Shown piece by piece: positions 33,544 to 44,378 of a DNA stretch of 64,000 nt. The position numbers and the translations under genes are program-made. The notes below the pieces were generated by a model, which was not told the DNA's origin, ran no database searches, and was given only the letters and a program-made list of their open reading frames with translations. The stretch covers positions 37,953 to 101,952 of the forward strand of contig JAUJYZ010000048.1 in assembly GCA_033675265.1 (NCBI GenBank). Reading direction: 5' to 3'. The stretch comes from Actinostola sp. cb2023. Lineage: Eukaryota; Cnidaria; Anthozoa; Actiniaria; Actinostolidae. Within the stretch, counting starts at the first letter, position 1. Each line of letters opens with the position of its first letter.

Positions 33544-36500
33544 ATGGAAGAAAATGGGGCAAGCTGCTCTAACGTATTCCTTGATTCCAGTGACAGTGAA
33601 AGTGATTTCAGTGGATTTGACATAACCGATGTACGAAGTATTTTTACAGAAGCCACTCGCACATCAATATTCACATCAACTCCAAAACAGAAATCAAAGA
33701 GGTTATTTGATGCAGAAGTCAACAGTAACTCTGAAGAAGAAAACACCCTAGGCATAGTACAAGAAGAGAACATCGTCTCTAATGTCAGTGAAAATGAAAC
33801 CGATTCTGATATAAGTGGAGAAATAATTGGATCGATCTTTTCTCGATGCCAGAAAAGACAGAAAACCCGTGAACCTTCTCCTACTATCTCTTCAGATTCA
33901 GATTCTGAGTTGGAGGGAGAGCTAGCTTGTGGTAGAACGTGTGATAAAACTAGTGACGAAGAAAATGATGCCACCAGCGAAAAACTTGTGGACTGCAGCA
34001 AGATGCTTAGTGAAGAAGTTCAAATGACGAAAGGTTAGTACACAAATTAAAGCAGACAAAAGTTTATTACTGACCGCGGTGAACTATTAGATAGTTGTAG
34101 AAACCCTGGCTGAATCCGGCTGAATACTAATCAGAATTCCTGGCTGTTAATTTTTAGGTAAACACAGATCGACGGTATTGACGCCAGTACAACTGGTGAA
34201 CGGCGAATGTTGTAAGGACAGATGCTTTAAAAAGCTCTGCCTAGAACAATTACAGAAAGCCCGTGCCTCATTTTGTAAAGAATACGCGACGTACGAGCTA
34301 CAACGTAAAATGGTTCTTAATTGGTTTGACAGCAACCAGCCAGAACCAGGAAAGTTTGTTTATTCAATTTCTGGTTTGACAGTGTGTTGGTCAGCATGGA
34401 CCAAGACACTTGGTATAACTGCAAGAAGATTTTATAACTTAAAGTCTGATTATTTGGAAGGAAGAAGGAGTGAACAGCACGGCTCGTTTTCAAACGTTCC
34501 TTATTCTGACCAAACTGACAAAGCACTTCGCTTTCTTGAGAAGTATTTCTCCGAAAATTGTGACTACATGCCGAATTCTTCAAACTGGCACTTGTCTTCA
34601 AATACCAAGAGAAGTGATGTTTATCAGGATATGTGTCGGACTATGGAAGCGCAGGGGATGACTAGCTGTTCAGATGCCACATTTCGAACTGTTTGGAAGA
34701 ATAGTTTCCCACACGTTAAAATACCAAAGGTAAAAACTTATACCATACTGCACTATACTTTCATCCATCCATCCATCTATTCACTATCCATCCATTCACT
34801 ATCCATTCACTATCCATACATCTATCCATCCATCCATCTACCCATCCATTATTACATTACATCCATTCATCTATCCATCCATCCATTCTCTATCCATTCA
34901 TCCATCCATTCACTATCCATCCATCCATTCTCTATCCATTCATCCATCTATTCGCTATCCATCCATTCATCCATCCATTCACTATCCATCCATCCATTCT
35001 CTATCCATTCATCCATTCACTATCCATCCATTCACTATCCATACATCTATCCATCCATTCTCTATCCATTCATCCATCCATTCACTATCCATCCATCCAT
35101 TCTCTATCCATTCATCCATTCACTATCCATCCATTCACTATCCATACATCTATCCATCCATTCTCTATCCATTCATCCATCCATTCACTATACATCCATC
35201 CATTCATTCAATATCCATCTATCCATCCATTCACTATCCATCCATTCAATATCCATCCATCCATTCTCTATCCATCCATCCATTCATTCACTATCCATCC
35301 ATTCACTATCCATCCATTCACTATCCATCCATCCATCCATTCACTATCTATCCATCCATCCATCCATTCATTATCCATCCATCCATCCATCTATCCACCC
35401 ATCCATTATTACATTACATCCATCCATTCATCCATTCTCTATCCATTCATCCATCCATTCATTCACTATCCATCCATCCATTCACTATCCATCCCTTCAC
35501 TATCCATCCATTCATCCATCCATCTATCCATCCATCCATCGATTATTACATAACATTACATCCATCCATCTATCCATCCATCCATTCATTCATTCATTTT
35601 CTATCCATTCATCCATCCATCCGGCCATCTATCCATCGCCCATGAGCTCATCTATCTCATCTATATTTTAGGAAAACAGATTTGGAAAATGCGACACCTG
35701 TGCCAACATAAGAGAAGAGCTAAGAGGGGAAGGTGTAAATGATACCGAATTCAATGAAATAACTAAGATGAAGACAAACCATAGGAATTTTGTAAGGTAA
35801 ATGTGGATCAGTGCAGTTAAAGGTGTCAAAATCAATGACTTTAGGGACTTTAGTTACCATATTTCCTTGAATAACCGCCGCTGCACGTGTAATAATAATA
35901 ACAATAACAATCGTCCCGCGCTCGAATAATTACCTCCCATCCCTCCCCTAAAGTTTTGATAACTGGAGTATTCACCACTTCAGTATGAAATAAGTCAAAC
36001 TAGACGCACTAGCGTGAAATCGGGCTTCTATAAACTGATATAGCCTATTTCAACTAAACATAGAGTCAGGTTTGGTCGCTCATTGCGTGACTCGGTAGAA
36101 CGTGCTTTCCTTGCAATTTAGCGATTTCACAAACTCAGCGAATCATGAATGACAATGACATAGTTTATTTGGTACCATAAATAGATCCATACAAATACAA
36201 ATATAAATAAACTAGACATCACAGAGTGATTAAACAATGTTTGGATGAAGTGTAAATATATAGCCAAGAACTATCGCTGCTTCGCTTCTGCGGTGTTATA
36301 AGCTTACCACAACACACAATTACAGCGGTACAAAATATAGAAGACATTGACTTCGTTTAGATTTCAATCTTGTGTCAGTTGTGCGATTATAGTGATTCCA
36401 AAAATCTCCTTAGTCATCGAATACGTGTATTGAATACGTGAAAGCACTTCGTCGAGTCACTCGGCACTTTTCGTATATCTGAGCCTTCAATTCTCAGCGG

Positions 36501-38957
36501 CCGGCACAGGGTGCATGCGCATTAGAAGCCACTTTCACGTCTCGACTGCATTTTTAGAGTAGTGCCTTCCACAGGAAGTCCGACTAATAAATATCGCTTC
36601 TTCTTAGGAACGAGAGAGCTTCATACATGGACAGGTGCGCAGCAGCCCATCAACACCCCAATAAGTTTTTCTCCATCGCTATGGACGGCATGGACCAGAA
36701 CAAAACGGAAATACCGTTCACAGTGTGGAGGCACAGCACTCTTGAAAAAGCCTGGCGATTGAAGGTCCATGTTGTAGGTGCTTTAATACATGGACGACAT
36801 CCTATCATGTTCTTGGATTACCAGCAACACTCCCATGATTCTAATATGACAGCAAACGTTCTTTTGCAAGTAAGCATACCGTACTTGTTATTTTTTGTAA
36901 ATCTGATCAGTCGTCAGTGCTAGTAAATAAATTTCACATAAGTAAATAGACCTGAAAGTATTAATTGTTGATTGCGATATATTATAGGCTTTATGGATAC
37001 ACCGAGAGTTACTGCCCAATACGCTCTACATCCAAATGGACAACACGTGTAAGGAGAACAAGAATCAGTATGTTTTTGCATTTTTGTCATACCTGGTGGA
37101 GACAAAGATCTTTGATAAGGTACATACTTCAACATTATAGAAACTCATAGTAATAACAAGCAGAACATAGAAGCAATATGTTGTTTGACATAATCATAGT
37201 GACACGTATGCTTGTCTGTATCCGTGATCTGAGGTCCCGTTTAAACGAGAACGCAAGTCAGCGCAAGTTTGAACATGCGTCTTAGTTGAAAGCCATCTCG
37301 CTTGCGATAATTTCACTTGCAATAATGTAAAGGGTATAAACGTATAAATCATCACAAGCAAGCACATGAATTGCCTTTAATGATAATGATGATAATAATA
37401 ATATTATTATTATCCCAATCTTTTGAACCGTAGATAGAAGCTTCGTTCCTACCCGTTGGTCACACTCACATTGACGTTGACCAAATGTTTTCCCGGTTGT
37501 CTGTGGCAATCGCAAGACGAGGTGCCAAAACATACCAAGATCTACTGAAAGTTATTCACTGTTGCCACAATCAAAGTCAAGGAGAGGTGAATCAAGAAGG
37601 GGCGCGGCCACAATATGCGCGTATTCAGCATCTGTATGCCGTGCGAGAGTGGCTGATGCCTTGTGCTGAAGAAATTCACAATCTGAGGGATTTTCACCAT
37701 TTTTCGTTTGTGAGGAACGATGACGACAAATGTGTGATCGACTATAAACCCTGGTGCAGTGCAACTTCATGGGATAAGCAGAAGTGGAAAACCCTTGGCC
37801 CAATGTTAAAACAGCTTCCAGAAGGAATTCCAGACTATATCAAACCATCTTTTGAAGTTGTAGGTTTCAACCGATTGGAGAATATGGTAAAGAAATGCAG
37901 AGAAAAGGGGATTTTGAATGCAAATGAGGAACATGCATGGAATGAGTTCCTGTCTTCAGAAATATCTTATGCCGAATCGTATGATGATGTGGAAGAAATT
38001 GAATACAGTAAGTTTGTATGCGAAAAAGAGAAAGAAAGGAAAGAAAGGAAAGGAAAGAAAGTATAACCATGGTCGGATACGAGAGAAAGGAAAAAGGGAA
38101 GGAATGAAGAAAGAAAGAAAAACATGTTAATAGAGCGAAAGCAATTCAGTCAGTTGTTTTCAATGTTTTCAAGTCAGTAGCTTCATTTCAGTGATATATT
38201 TTTGTCATTTTTGTGTGCATGGTTTCATAGATGACAAGTATCATAAAAACGAGATGGCATATATTGCTTGTGCTGACACCTACTGGCCGTTGGATGACAT
38301 CAGAAATAGAAAACGACCAAACGAGGAAGATTGTCCACAACTGAACGATGTTCTGAAGACCAGCGAGGCCTATGAACGAGGAGAAGGGTTTTTATCCGTA
38401 AGTATACATGTTGATATTTTTGAAACGACCATTGCATCCTTTAATCTTTAATCAGTTACTTCTAAAACAGCATAAAAACTATACTAGAAGTTTAAATATT
38501 AATAGAAATAAAAATTATAGTATGATGTTAATTTTTAGAACTAAAAACGGATACAGATACATGTTTCTGTTATGCTTCACATATTTTTCAACAGGTTTAT
38601 ACAGGAAAATATAGGCCGAAGAAGCAAAATCAAACAAAGGTTATCGAAGATCAGGATGTACAGGACCTTGAGGTAGGAATGCTAGTTGCCTTGGAGAGTG
38701 ACAAGTACCCCGAACGTCCTTTGATTGGAGAAATTAAACAAACCGCGGATACCGACACAATAACCGTCACTTGGTACAGTGGTTCATGGACAACAAAGTG
38801 GTCTCCAGCAAAGAAAAAAGATGGCAGAAATTGGGTAGAATGGATGGAGGAAGTTTCGAAGGATTCGGTGATTCTCTTTGATTTCACTCTTACAAACAGT
38901 GGGAAATTACGAAGCCATACTATTCGGCATCTAAAAGAGACCTACGGGCTGGCATAA
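33544..38957 (+). CDS. DUF7869-like protein with DDE-like motifs, 8 exons, intact
   Basis: Exons: 33544-34033, 34158-34729, 35672-35796, 36608-36869, 36988-37119, 37434-38007, 38231-38397, 38595-38957. All are GT-AG and phase-consistent: 894 aa, no stop. Exon 1 is an acidic Ser-rich region (1-163). Exon 2 has [13 protein letters not shown], likely metal-binding, and a helical region; exon 3 has KCDTC (360-364). Exons 4-6 hold [11 protein letters not shown] (D422, D425), [14 protein letters not shown] (D501) and [12 protein letters not shown] (536-547), the spaced acidic motifs of the DUF7869 family, which suggest an RNase H-like transposase fold. Exon 8 ([12 protein letters not shown], then [10 protein letters not shown]) looks like a small Tudor/BAH-type beta domain. 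I infer a domesticated or recently mobile transposase; no terminal repeats were found. AATAAA at 39062-39067 can end the transcript. Confidence 0.8.
34757..35650 (+). repeat. ATCCATCC/ATTCACT microsatellite in intron 2
   Basis: About 890 bp of CATC, CATT and CACT words in irregular higher-order order. It keeps an open frame after exon 2 (long [16 protein letters not shown] stretch) but lies between a clear GTAAAA donor at 34730 and a TTTTAG acceptor at 35671, so it is intronic. Confidence 0.92.
35797..36607. other. Intron 3 of the DUF7869-like gene
   Basis: About 810 bases without recognisable coding or repeat structure apart from a short AATAAC run near 35890. Confidence 0.55.
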
Positions 38958-39061
38958 ACATTATATTAGGGAGTTAATTAATCATCCTGAACGAAACGAA
39001 CGACGACGACGGCACAGAACCAATCAGATAGCGCTAATTACAAAATCCAATAACTTGTTGG

Positions 39062-39067
39062 AATAAA
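39062..39067 (+). terminator. Polyadenylation signal
   Basis: AATAAA about 105 bases after the TAA of the DUF7869-like gene. Confidence 0.5.
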
Positions 39068-39379
39068 TGAAATGCTCTTAATTTGGTCTCACTTCAGGCG
39101 TATGTATGTACTGATGTATATGGCCGCGGGTTTAGGTTTGGGATATAGGGTGCTACAGGGTAAAATGGCCTTGCTTGACGATGCAGAGACGAGGACGTCA
39201 CTTGGTTGTTTGTGACGATCAACTAAAAAAAACGAATTTTATTTTCTTTCACCATATCATTCCTTTCAATGATCTATTTTAGGGAAAAGTACTAAAAAGT
39301 TCCAGAGAATGTCATTTTAGGAGAAATTTGCAGTTAAAAAAAATTCCAGTTTGACAAGTACATTTTTCAGCCAAATTAT

Positions 39380-39557
39380 GGGACCACTTGAGCAAAACTG
39401 ACCAACCAGATTACAGCTGAAAACAATCACATTCCAACAAAAGTTGTCTGCGCCAATCATCTTTATAACTATAATGCTGATTGGCCCAGACAACTTTTGT
39501 TGGAATGTGATTATTTTCAGGTGTAATCTGATTGGTCAGTTTTGCTCAAGTGGTCCC
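39380..39557. mobile_element. 178-bp near-perfect palindrome
   Basis: Arms of about 75 bp (39380-39455, 39480-39557) start GGGACCACTTGAGCAAAACT and differ at only a few positions. A smaller GCCAATCA...TGATTGGC pairing closes the centre. Foldback MITE without coding. Confidence 0.85.
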
Positions 39558-39975
39558 GGTTAGTGTGTCCTCACTAGCAAGTCTGATGTGTACCGCGTGT
39601 TTACCGTTTGTTCAACAACACGTAACTGAAACGTTTCGTGGTCTTTCCAACTATAGTATTTATTTTTCTGTAACTTCGGTGTAACTTCGGGAGTTATTTT
39701 TAAAATTTGGTTTAAAACAGGTATATACTAAGCACCATGTACAGAACGTTGAAATATAGGCAAAGTTTGAGGTACAAAAAATAGGGATCTGGTACCTAAA
39801 ATTTCCAGATTTCCGCCTTAACTGTCTTTTAAAATTCGCAATGCAGCAATTTTGGGAAATAAAACTATAAGGTCACGGAATGTCCAAATTATCATTAATG
39901 AAAGACCAAAACAGAAGCAAAAGGTAATAGAAAAAGGTATTTTAAGCTAAGGCCAGGACGCCTGCAAAGGAGGCT

Positions 39976-39976
<1 letters not shown>

Positions 39977-40006
<30 letters not shown>
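39977..40006 (+). repeat. 30-bp poly-C tract
   Basis: Uninterrupted C run; the length is likely unreliable in any assembly. Confidence 0.9.
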
Positions 40007-40007
<1 letters not shown>

Positions 40008-40159
40008 TCCCAAAGTTAAATAGTTGGCCCCTTGCAAATGTAGAGTACAAACACTAAAAGCGTGAAACAGTACTAACTAAATAGTACTATTTTATTTATA
40101 ATGGAAAATAGATTGATGAAACAATAGAAAACAACTGATATATATAGGTCAAAGCTCTC

Positions 40160-40510
40160 CTTGCGACCGCTAACGTAAGCGACCGCTCTCGTAAGCGACC
40201 GCGACCACTATTTGGAATTACCAACTAGTCATTTCCTATGTTTTCAAGCCCCCGTAAGCAACCACTCAAAGAATCTGATTTGAGTCTGTCAACACTTTAA
40301 TAAAAGACATCAATTCCGGCCTCTATGTCGTAATAAACAGAAGGTTTGATTATTTAGAGATCTGTGTGCGTGAATAAATTTGAATAAACAGAATTTATCA
40401 ATCTTTATAGATGTGACTTGTCATATAAACATTATACCGCGCTCTCCTGCTTTCTGATTACAGTAGCTTAATTTTCAGACAGCAGGGGGTCATGCAACCG
40501 CTATTGGTGT
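40160..40510 (-). mobile_element. Remnants of dispersed elements
   Basis: 40168-40205 has three copies of GTAAGCGACCGC-like words. 40249-40395 matches 24244-24417 inverted, and 40430-40505 matches 18680-18757 inverted (shared GAAAGCAGGAGAGCG). These are mosaic fragments of elements also seen in and near the Harbinger nest. Confidence 0.55.
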
Positions 40511-40649
40511 GGTTGACGCATCGAATTTATGACATTATCGTAACTTTTAATTAAAATAACTTCTAGTGTAATACTATAAAATTCTAGGAAGTTTGATTCA
40601 AGCAAGTAATCGGCGAAATTTACGGGCTTCAAGAAAAAGCGGTTTTCTG

Positions 40650-43255
40650 CCGTTTGTGAATGCCAAGTTTATTGAAACGGCACTATTTTCCCTACCAAGC
40701 GTTTTTAAACTCGTTGTACGATTTTGTTCGAGCCGAAATCTTTTTTTGTCGTCAATATTTAGACCTGTGTTGTTACGTGATTAATAGGGCTCATGGCCGT
40801 GTATTGCATAAGATCACCGGAAGTAAAACTTTGACATTTCTGTGACATGATACAGCGACGGGGTCAAAGCGCGCATGTTGATTCAAAGTACCGGAGTATC
40901 GGCGGCCTAGCTCGGCTGTAGCAAGATGGACCAGTTTTTCCCATAATTTTGGCAAATAACGATAAACAAAGTCACATAGCCACGACTGTAGAACATGTTT
41001 GCTATAAAGTGTGATGAACTGGAAGGGCAGCGAGTGGGTAATTCAACTAGATAAAATATTTAGCAAGAGTTACAATTTTGGCGCCAAGTACAGGAGACGA
41101 TTAACAGCAGCAAACGATGAAAGCGGACAAGAGAACTCATATCCAGCTTACTTTAATCGACAACTGAAACCAGGTGAGGGCAACATATCTTTTCTACTTG
41201 TATAATTCAAGAAGTTTAAATTATTTGGCGCAAAGACCGACGTACGTAATTTGAACTTGATCTTTATACTGTACGCATAATTATAAACTTATTTACATTT
41301 TGATACACTAGCGTATTTTAAAAGCTTGTAAGTACTTACTGAAGTGTCTATTAGGTCTATTATACACCACATAGTAAACGTGAAGTGAAACCAAAACGTT
41401 TGAGTTTAGAGAAAGATTCACATGCACTGTAAGCCCGGCGTTACCAAGCCAGTCGAACACTAGTTGTTTAGTTTTGAGCGTTGCGGCTGCGTAGGAGACT
41501 AGTCGAACATACTTGATCAGATCTCACTATTATAAATTTCCTCGTCTTGGACTGGGTTCATAAATTTATGAAATCGATCAGGTCTTGGACTGGGTTCATA
41601 AATTTATGAAATTTCAGTCAGGTCTTGGACTGGGTTCATAAATTTATGAAATCGATCAGGTCTTGGACTGGGTTCATAAATTTATGAAATTTCAGTCAGG
41701 TCTTGGACTGGGTTCATAAATTTATGAAATTTCAGTCAGGTCTTGGACTGGGTTCATAAATTTATGAAATCGATCAGGTCTTGGACTGGGTTCATAAATT
41801 TATGAAATCGATCAGGTCTTGGACTGGGTTCATAAATTTATGAAATTTCAGTCAGGTCTTGGACTGGGTTCATAAATTTATGAAATCGATCAGGTCTTGG
41901 ACTGGGTTCATAAATTTATGAAATTTCAGTCAGGTCTTGGACTGGGTTCATAAATTTATGAAATCGATCAGGTCTTGGACTGAAATTTCAGTCAGGTCTT
42001 GGACTGGGTTCATAAATTTATGAAATCGATCAGGTCTTGGACTGAAATTTCAGTCAGGTCTTGGACTGGGTTCATAAATTTATGAAATCGATCAGGTCTT
42101 GGACTGGGTTCATAAATTTATGAAATTTCAGTCAGGTCTTGGACTGGGTTCATAAATTTATGAAATCGATCAGGTCTTGGACTGGGTTCATAAATTTATG
42201 AAATTTCAGTCAGGTCTTGGACTGGGTTCATAAATTTATGAAATTTCAGTCAGGTCTTGGACTGGGTTCATAAATTTATGAAATTTCAGTCAGGTCTTGG
42301 ACTGGGTTCATAAATTTATGAAATTTCAGTCAGGTCTTGGACTGGGTTCATAAATTTATGAAATTTCAGTCAGGTCTTGGACTGGGTTCATAAATTTATG
42401 AAATTTCAGTCAGTCAGGTCTTGGACTGGGTTCATACATTTATGAAATTTCAGTCAGGTCTTGGTCTGGGTTCATAAATTTATGAAATTTCAGTCAGGTC
42501 TTGGTCTGGGTTCATATGAAATTTCAGTCAGGTCTTGGTCTATGAAATTTCAGTCAGGTCTTGGACTGGGTTCATAAATTTATGAGATTGGCATGGTTTT
42601 GGACTGGGTTCATAAATTTATGAAATCTCAGTCGGGTCTTCATGCATTACTTCAAATACTGATGTGGTATATCAATGCTTGAATTCATAATAGCCCACTA
42701 CTAGTGATTTTCTGTAGAATAGACATGCCTAGTTGGTTCTTTCTAAGCAAATTGGAGATTCATGGCATTTATATAATTGAAAAAAATATTCTGATATGGT
42801 GAAATTAGAAAATATTAATTTCTCTCATTTTATTGCTAGCCTGTGCATATTATAATATAAAAATGCTCAATAATTAGAGATTCTCTCTTGTAACAAAATC
42901 ACAAAATTTGTATTTTTTGAAAATAGTCATTTAATGGCATTTGGAATTTTTTGTCGTCATAGAAGAATTCAATTTTGGTCAGAAATAGCAGTTTCTGAGA
43001 AATATAAGATAGTCTTGTGCAAGACCAAATCAAAATAAGCCCAAAATTGACTTTTTGAAACAACTCTTTCATTGGAGTTTTATCACAATTTGATCAAAAT
43101 TTCAAAAAATAAGAATAAATGGTAAGTGACCTTTTTGTAAAAACAACTGTTTTTTGTAAAAAAAAGACAATGTTGTTAGAATTTAATCAAATTTGGTAAA
43201 ATTTTCTGGAAAAATTTCGGAGTGCAAAAATGCAAATTCAGACTACGACTTGTTC
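40650..43255 (+). mobile_element. Minisatellite-bearing element, copy 2
   Basis: Reverse-complement counterpart of 14985-17250. It keeps the same order: flank with a candidate exon (reading GAKYRRRLTAANDESGQENS, donor CCAG/GTGAGG at 41173), a palindromic minisatellite, then a second flank (match ending near 43255). The candidate exon differs from copy 1 only upstream, by a 9-base insertion, while other flank parts differ more. Terminal repeats and target duplications were not resolved. Confidence 0.7.
41543..42640. repeat. Palindromic minisatellite array, copy 2 (about 27 units)
   Basis: Reverse complement of the array at 15309-16186: TTCATAAATTTATGAA followed by ATCGATCAGG (38-bp unit) or ATTTCAGTCAGG (40-bp unit). 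Here the two unit types alternate irregularly on the left and only the 40-bp type fills the right, unlike the sorted order of copy 1. Some units are shortened (about 41980, 42040, 42520). Confidence 0.95.
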
Positions 43256-43469
43256 AGGGATCCCAATACGTAGAAAATTGAATTTTCAATCAAAAAGCCG
43301 GTCGATTTCGTGCTTTATGTTTGATTGGTTTTTGGTTATTCATTGCGTTGTATAGCCAAATTAGTCTATTCTAAGACTGCTTAACACTGATGATTAATAA
43401 TAATATAAATCAACTATTGAAATGCAGTATTGATAATAATTAAGATATAATGACCATAAAAAAATATTA

Positions 43470-44260
43470 TAGTAATCGGAATTAAGATAGCTTAATACAA
43501 CTAAAACATATTGTTAGTCAGACTCTTCCAAACCAAGGTCTGACGTGGTGGACTTAGAATAACTTTGGCGTTTTCATGTACTACATGCAGCCGAGCTATC
43601 CATGTCGTACTTTTTGCACGTACAAGTGCAAGTGCTACCTGATCTGACTTGCAGCCATCTGATCCGGCATCTCAATTAGTATAGTGCGCTATGGGCTTGT
43701 GGTAATTCAGTTAGGATAGGAAGTAGCTTCCCATCCGTTAAGTGTCATCCCCAGTCAACAGGCTGTAGATGTTCGCAAGCTTTCCAATCCTGGATCTGGT
43801 AGTACACACGTAGACTGTGGTCAGCTGCATCAACAGGTGAGAGTGGGTAGAAGGCTTTCAGGTTGAACAAATTACGATCCAGTGGCTACCCTTTGGCAAA
43901 GACGGGTGTATTCTAGAGAGTCTATAATTAGCCTCTCCTATAAACCATTACTGTACAAAGAGAGAAATGCTTTCTCTCCTGCTACAATGATTTCTTCATT
44001 TGTAGTTACAGTACCCGCTGTAGTGGAGCGGATACGTGCAGAATTTTAGCCGAATTGTGCACTTTGGGTAAAAAGCACCAAATTTGGTAGAAATAAAGGT
44101 TTTACTATGTTAATCAATATCTGATATGGAGCCACCGTGAAATTGCGTTCAGAAGAGAGTTAATGGGCGGTTTTGTAAATGGCCGCCATCTTGACCGGAA
44201 GTCGCTATTGATCTTACCGGAAGTGGTTAAATTTTCATCTTAACTGCGCATATTTCATTT
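43470..44260. repeat. Left arm of an 8.6-kb foldback
   Basis: Matches the right arm in reverse complement in order: 43470-43537 with about 51986-52060, 43538-44030 with about 51150-51636, and 44040-44230 with about 50050-50215. It lacks the two insertions present in the right arm and so acts as an empty-site reference. Confidence 0.8.
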
Positions 44261-44378
44261 TAAAAATATGTCTGGATATCTATGTTATATAAAACACATA
44301 GTTATAACACTACGTAACTTAATTTTAATTTAATATGATCAAATGCATTATATCTTCTATGCTAAACCGGAAGTAGAG

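Noticed and set aside
34730..35671. Open frame extending exon 2 by over 300 codons of Ser-Ile-His-Pro-rich sequence
   Set aside because: It is an ATCC/ATTC microsatellite between a good splice donor and acceptor; removing it keeps the phase with the next exon.
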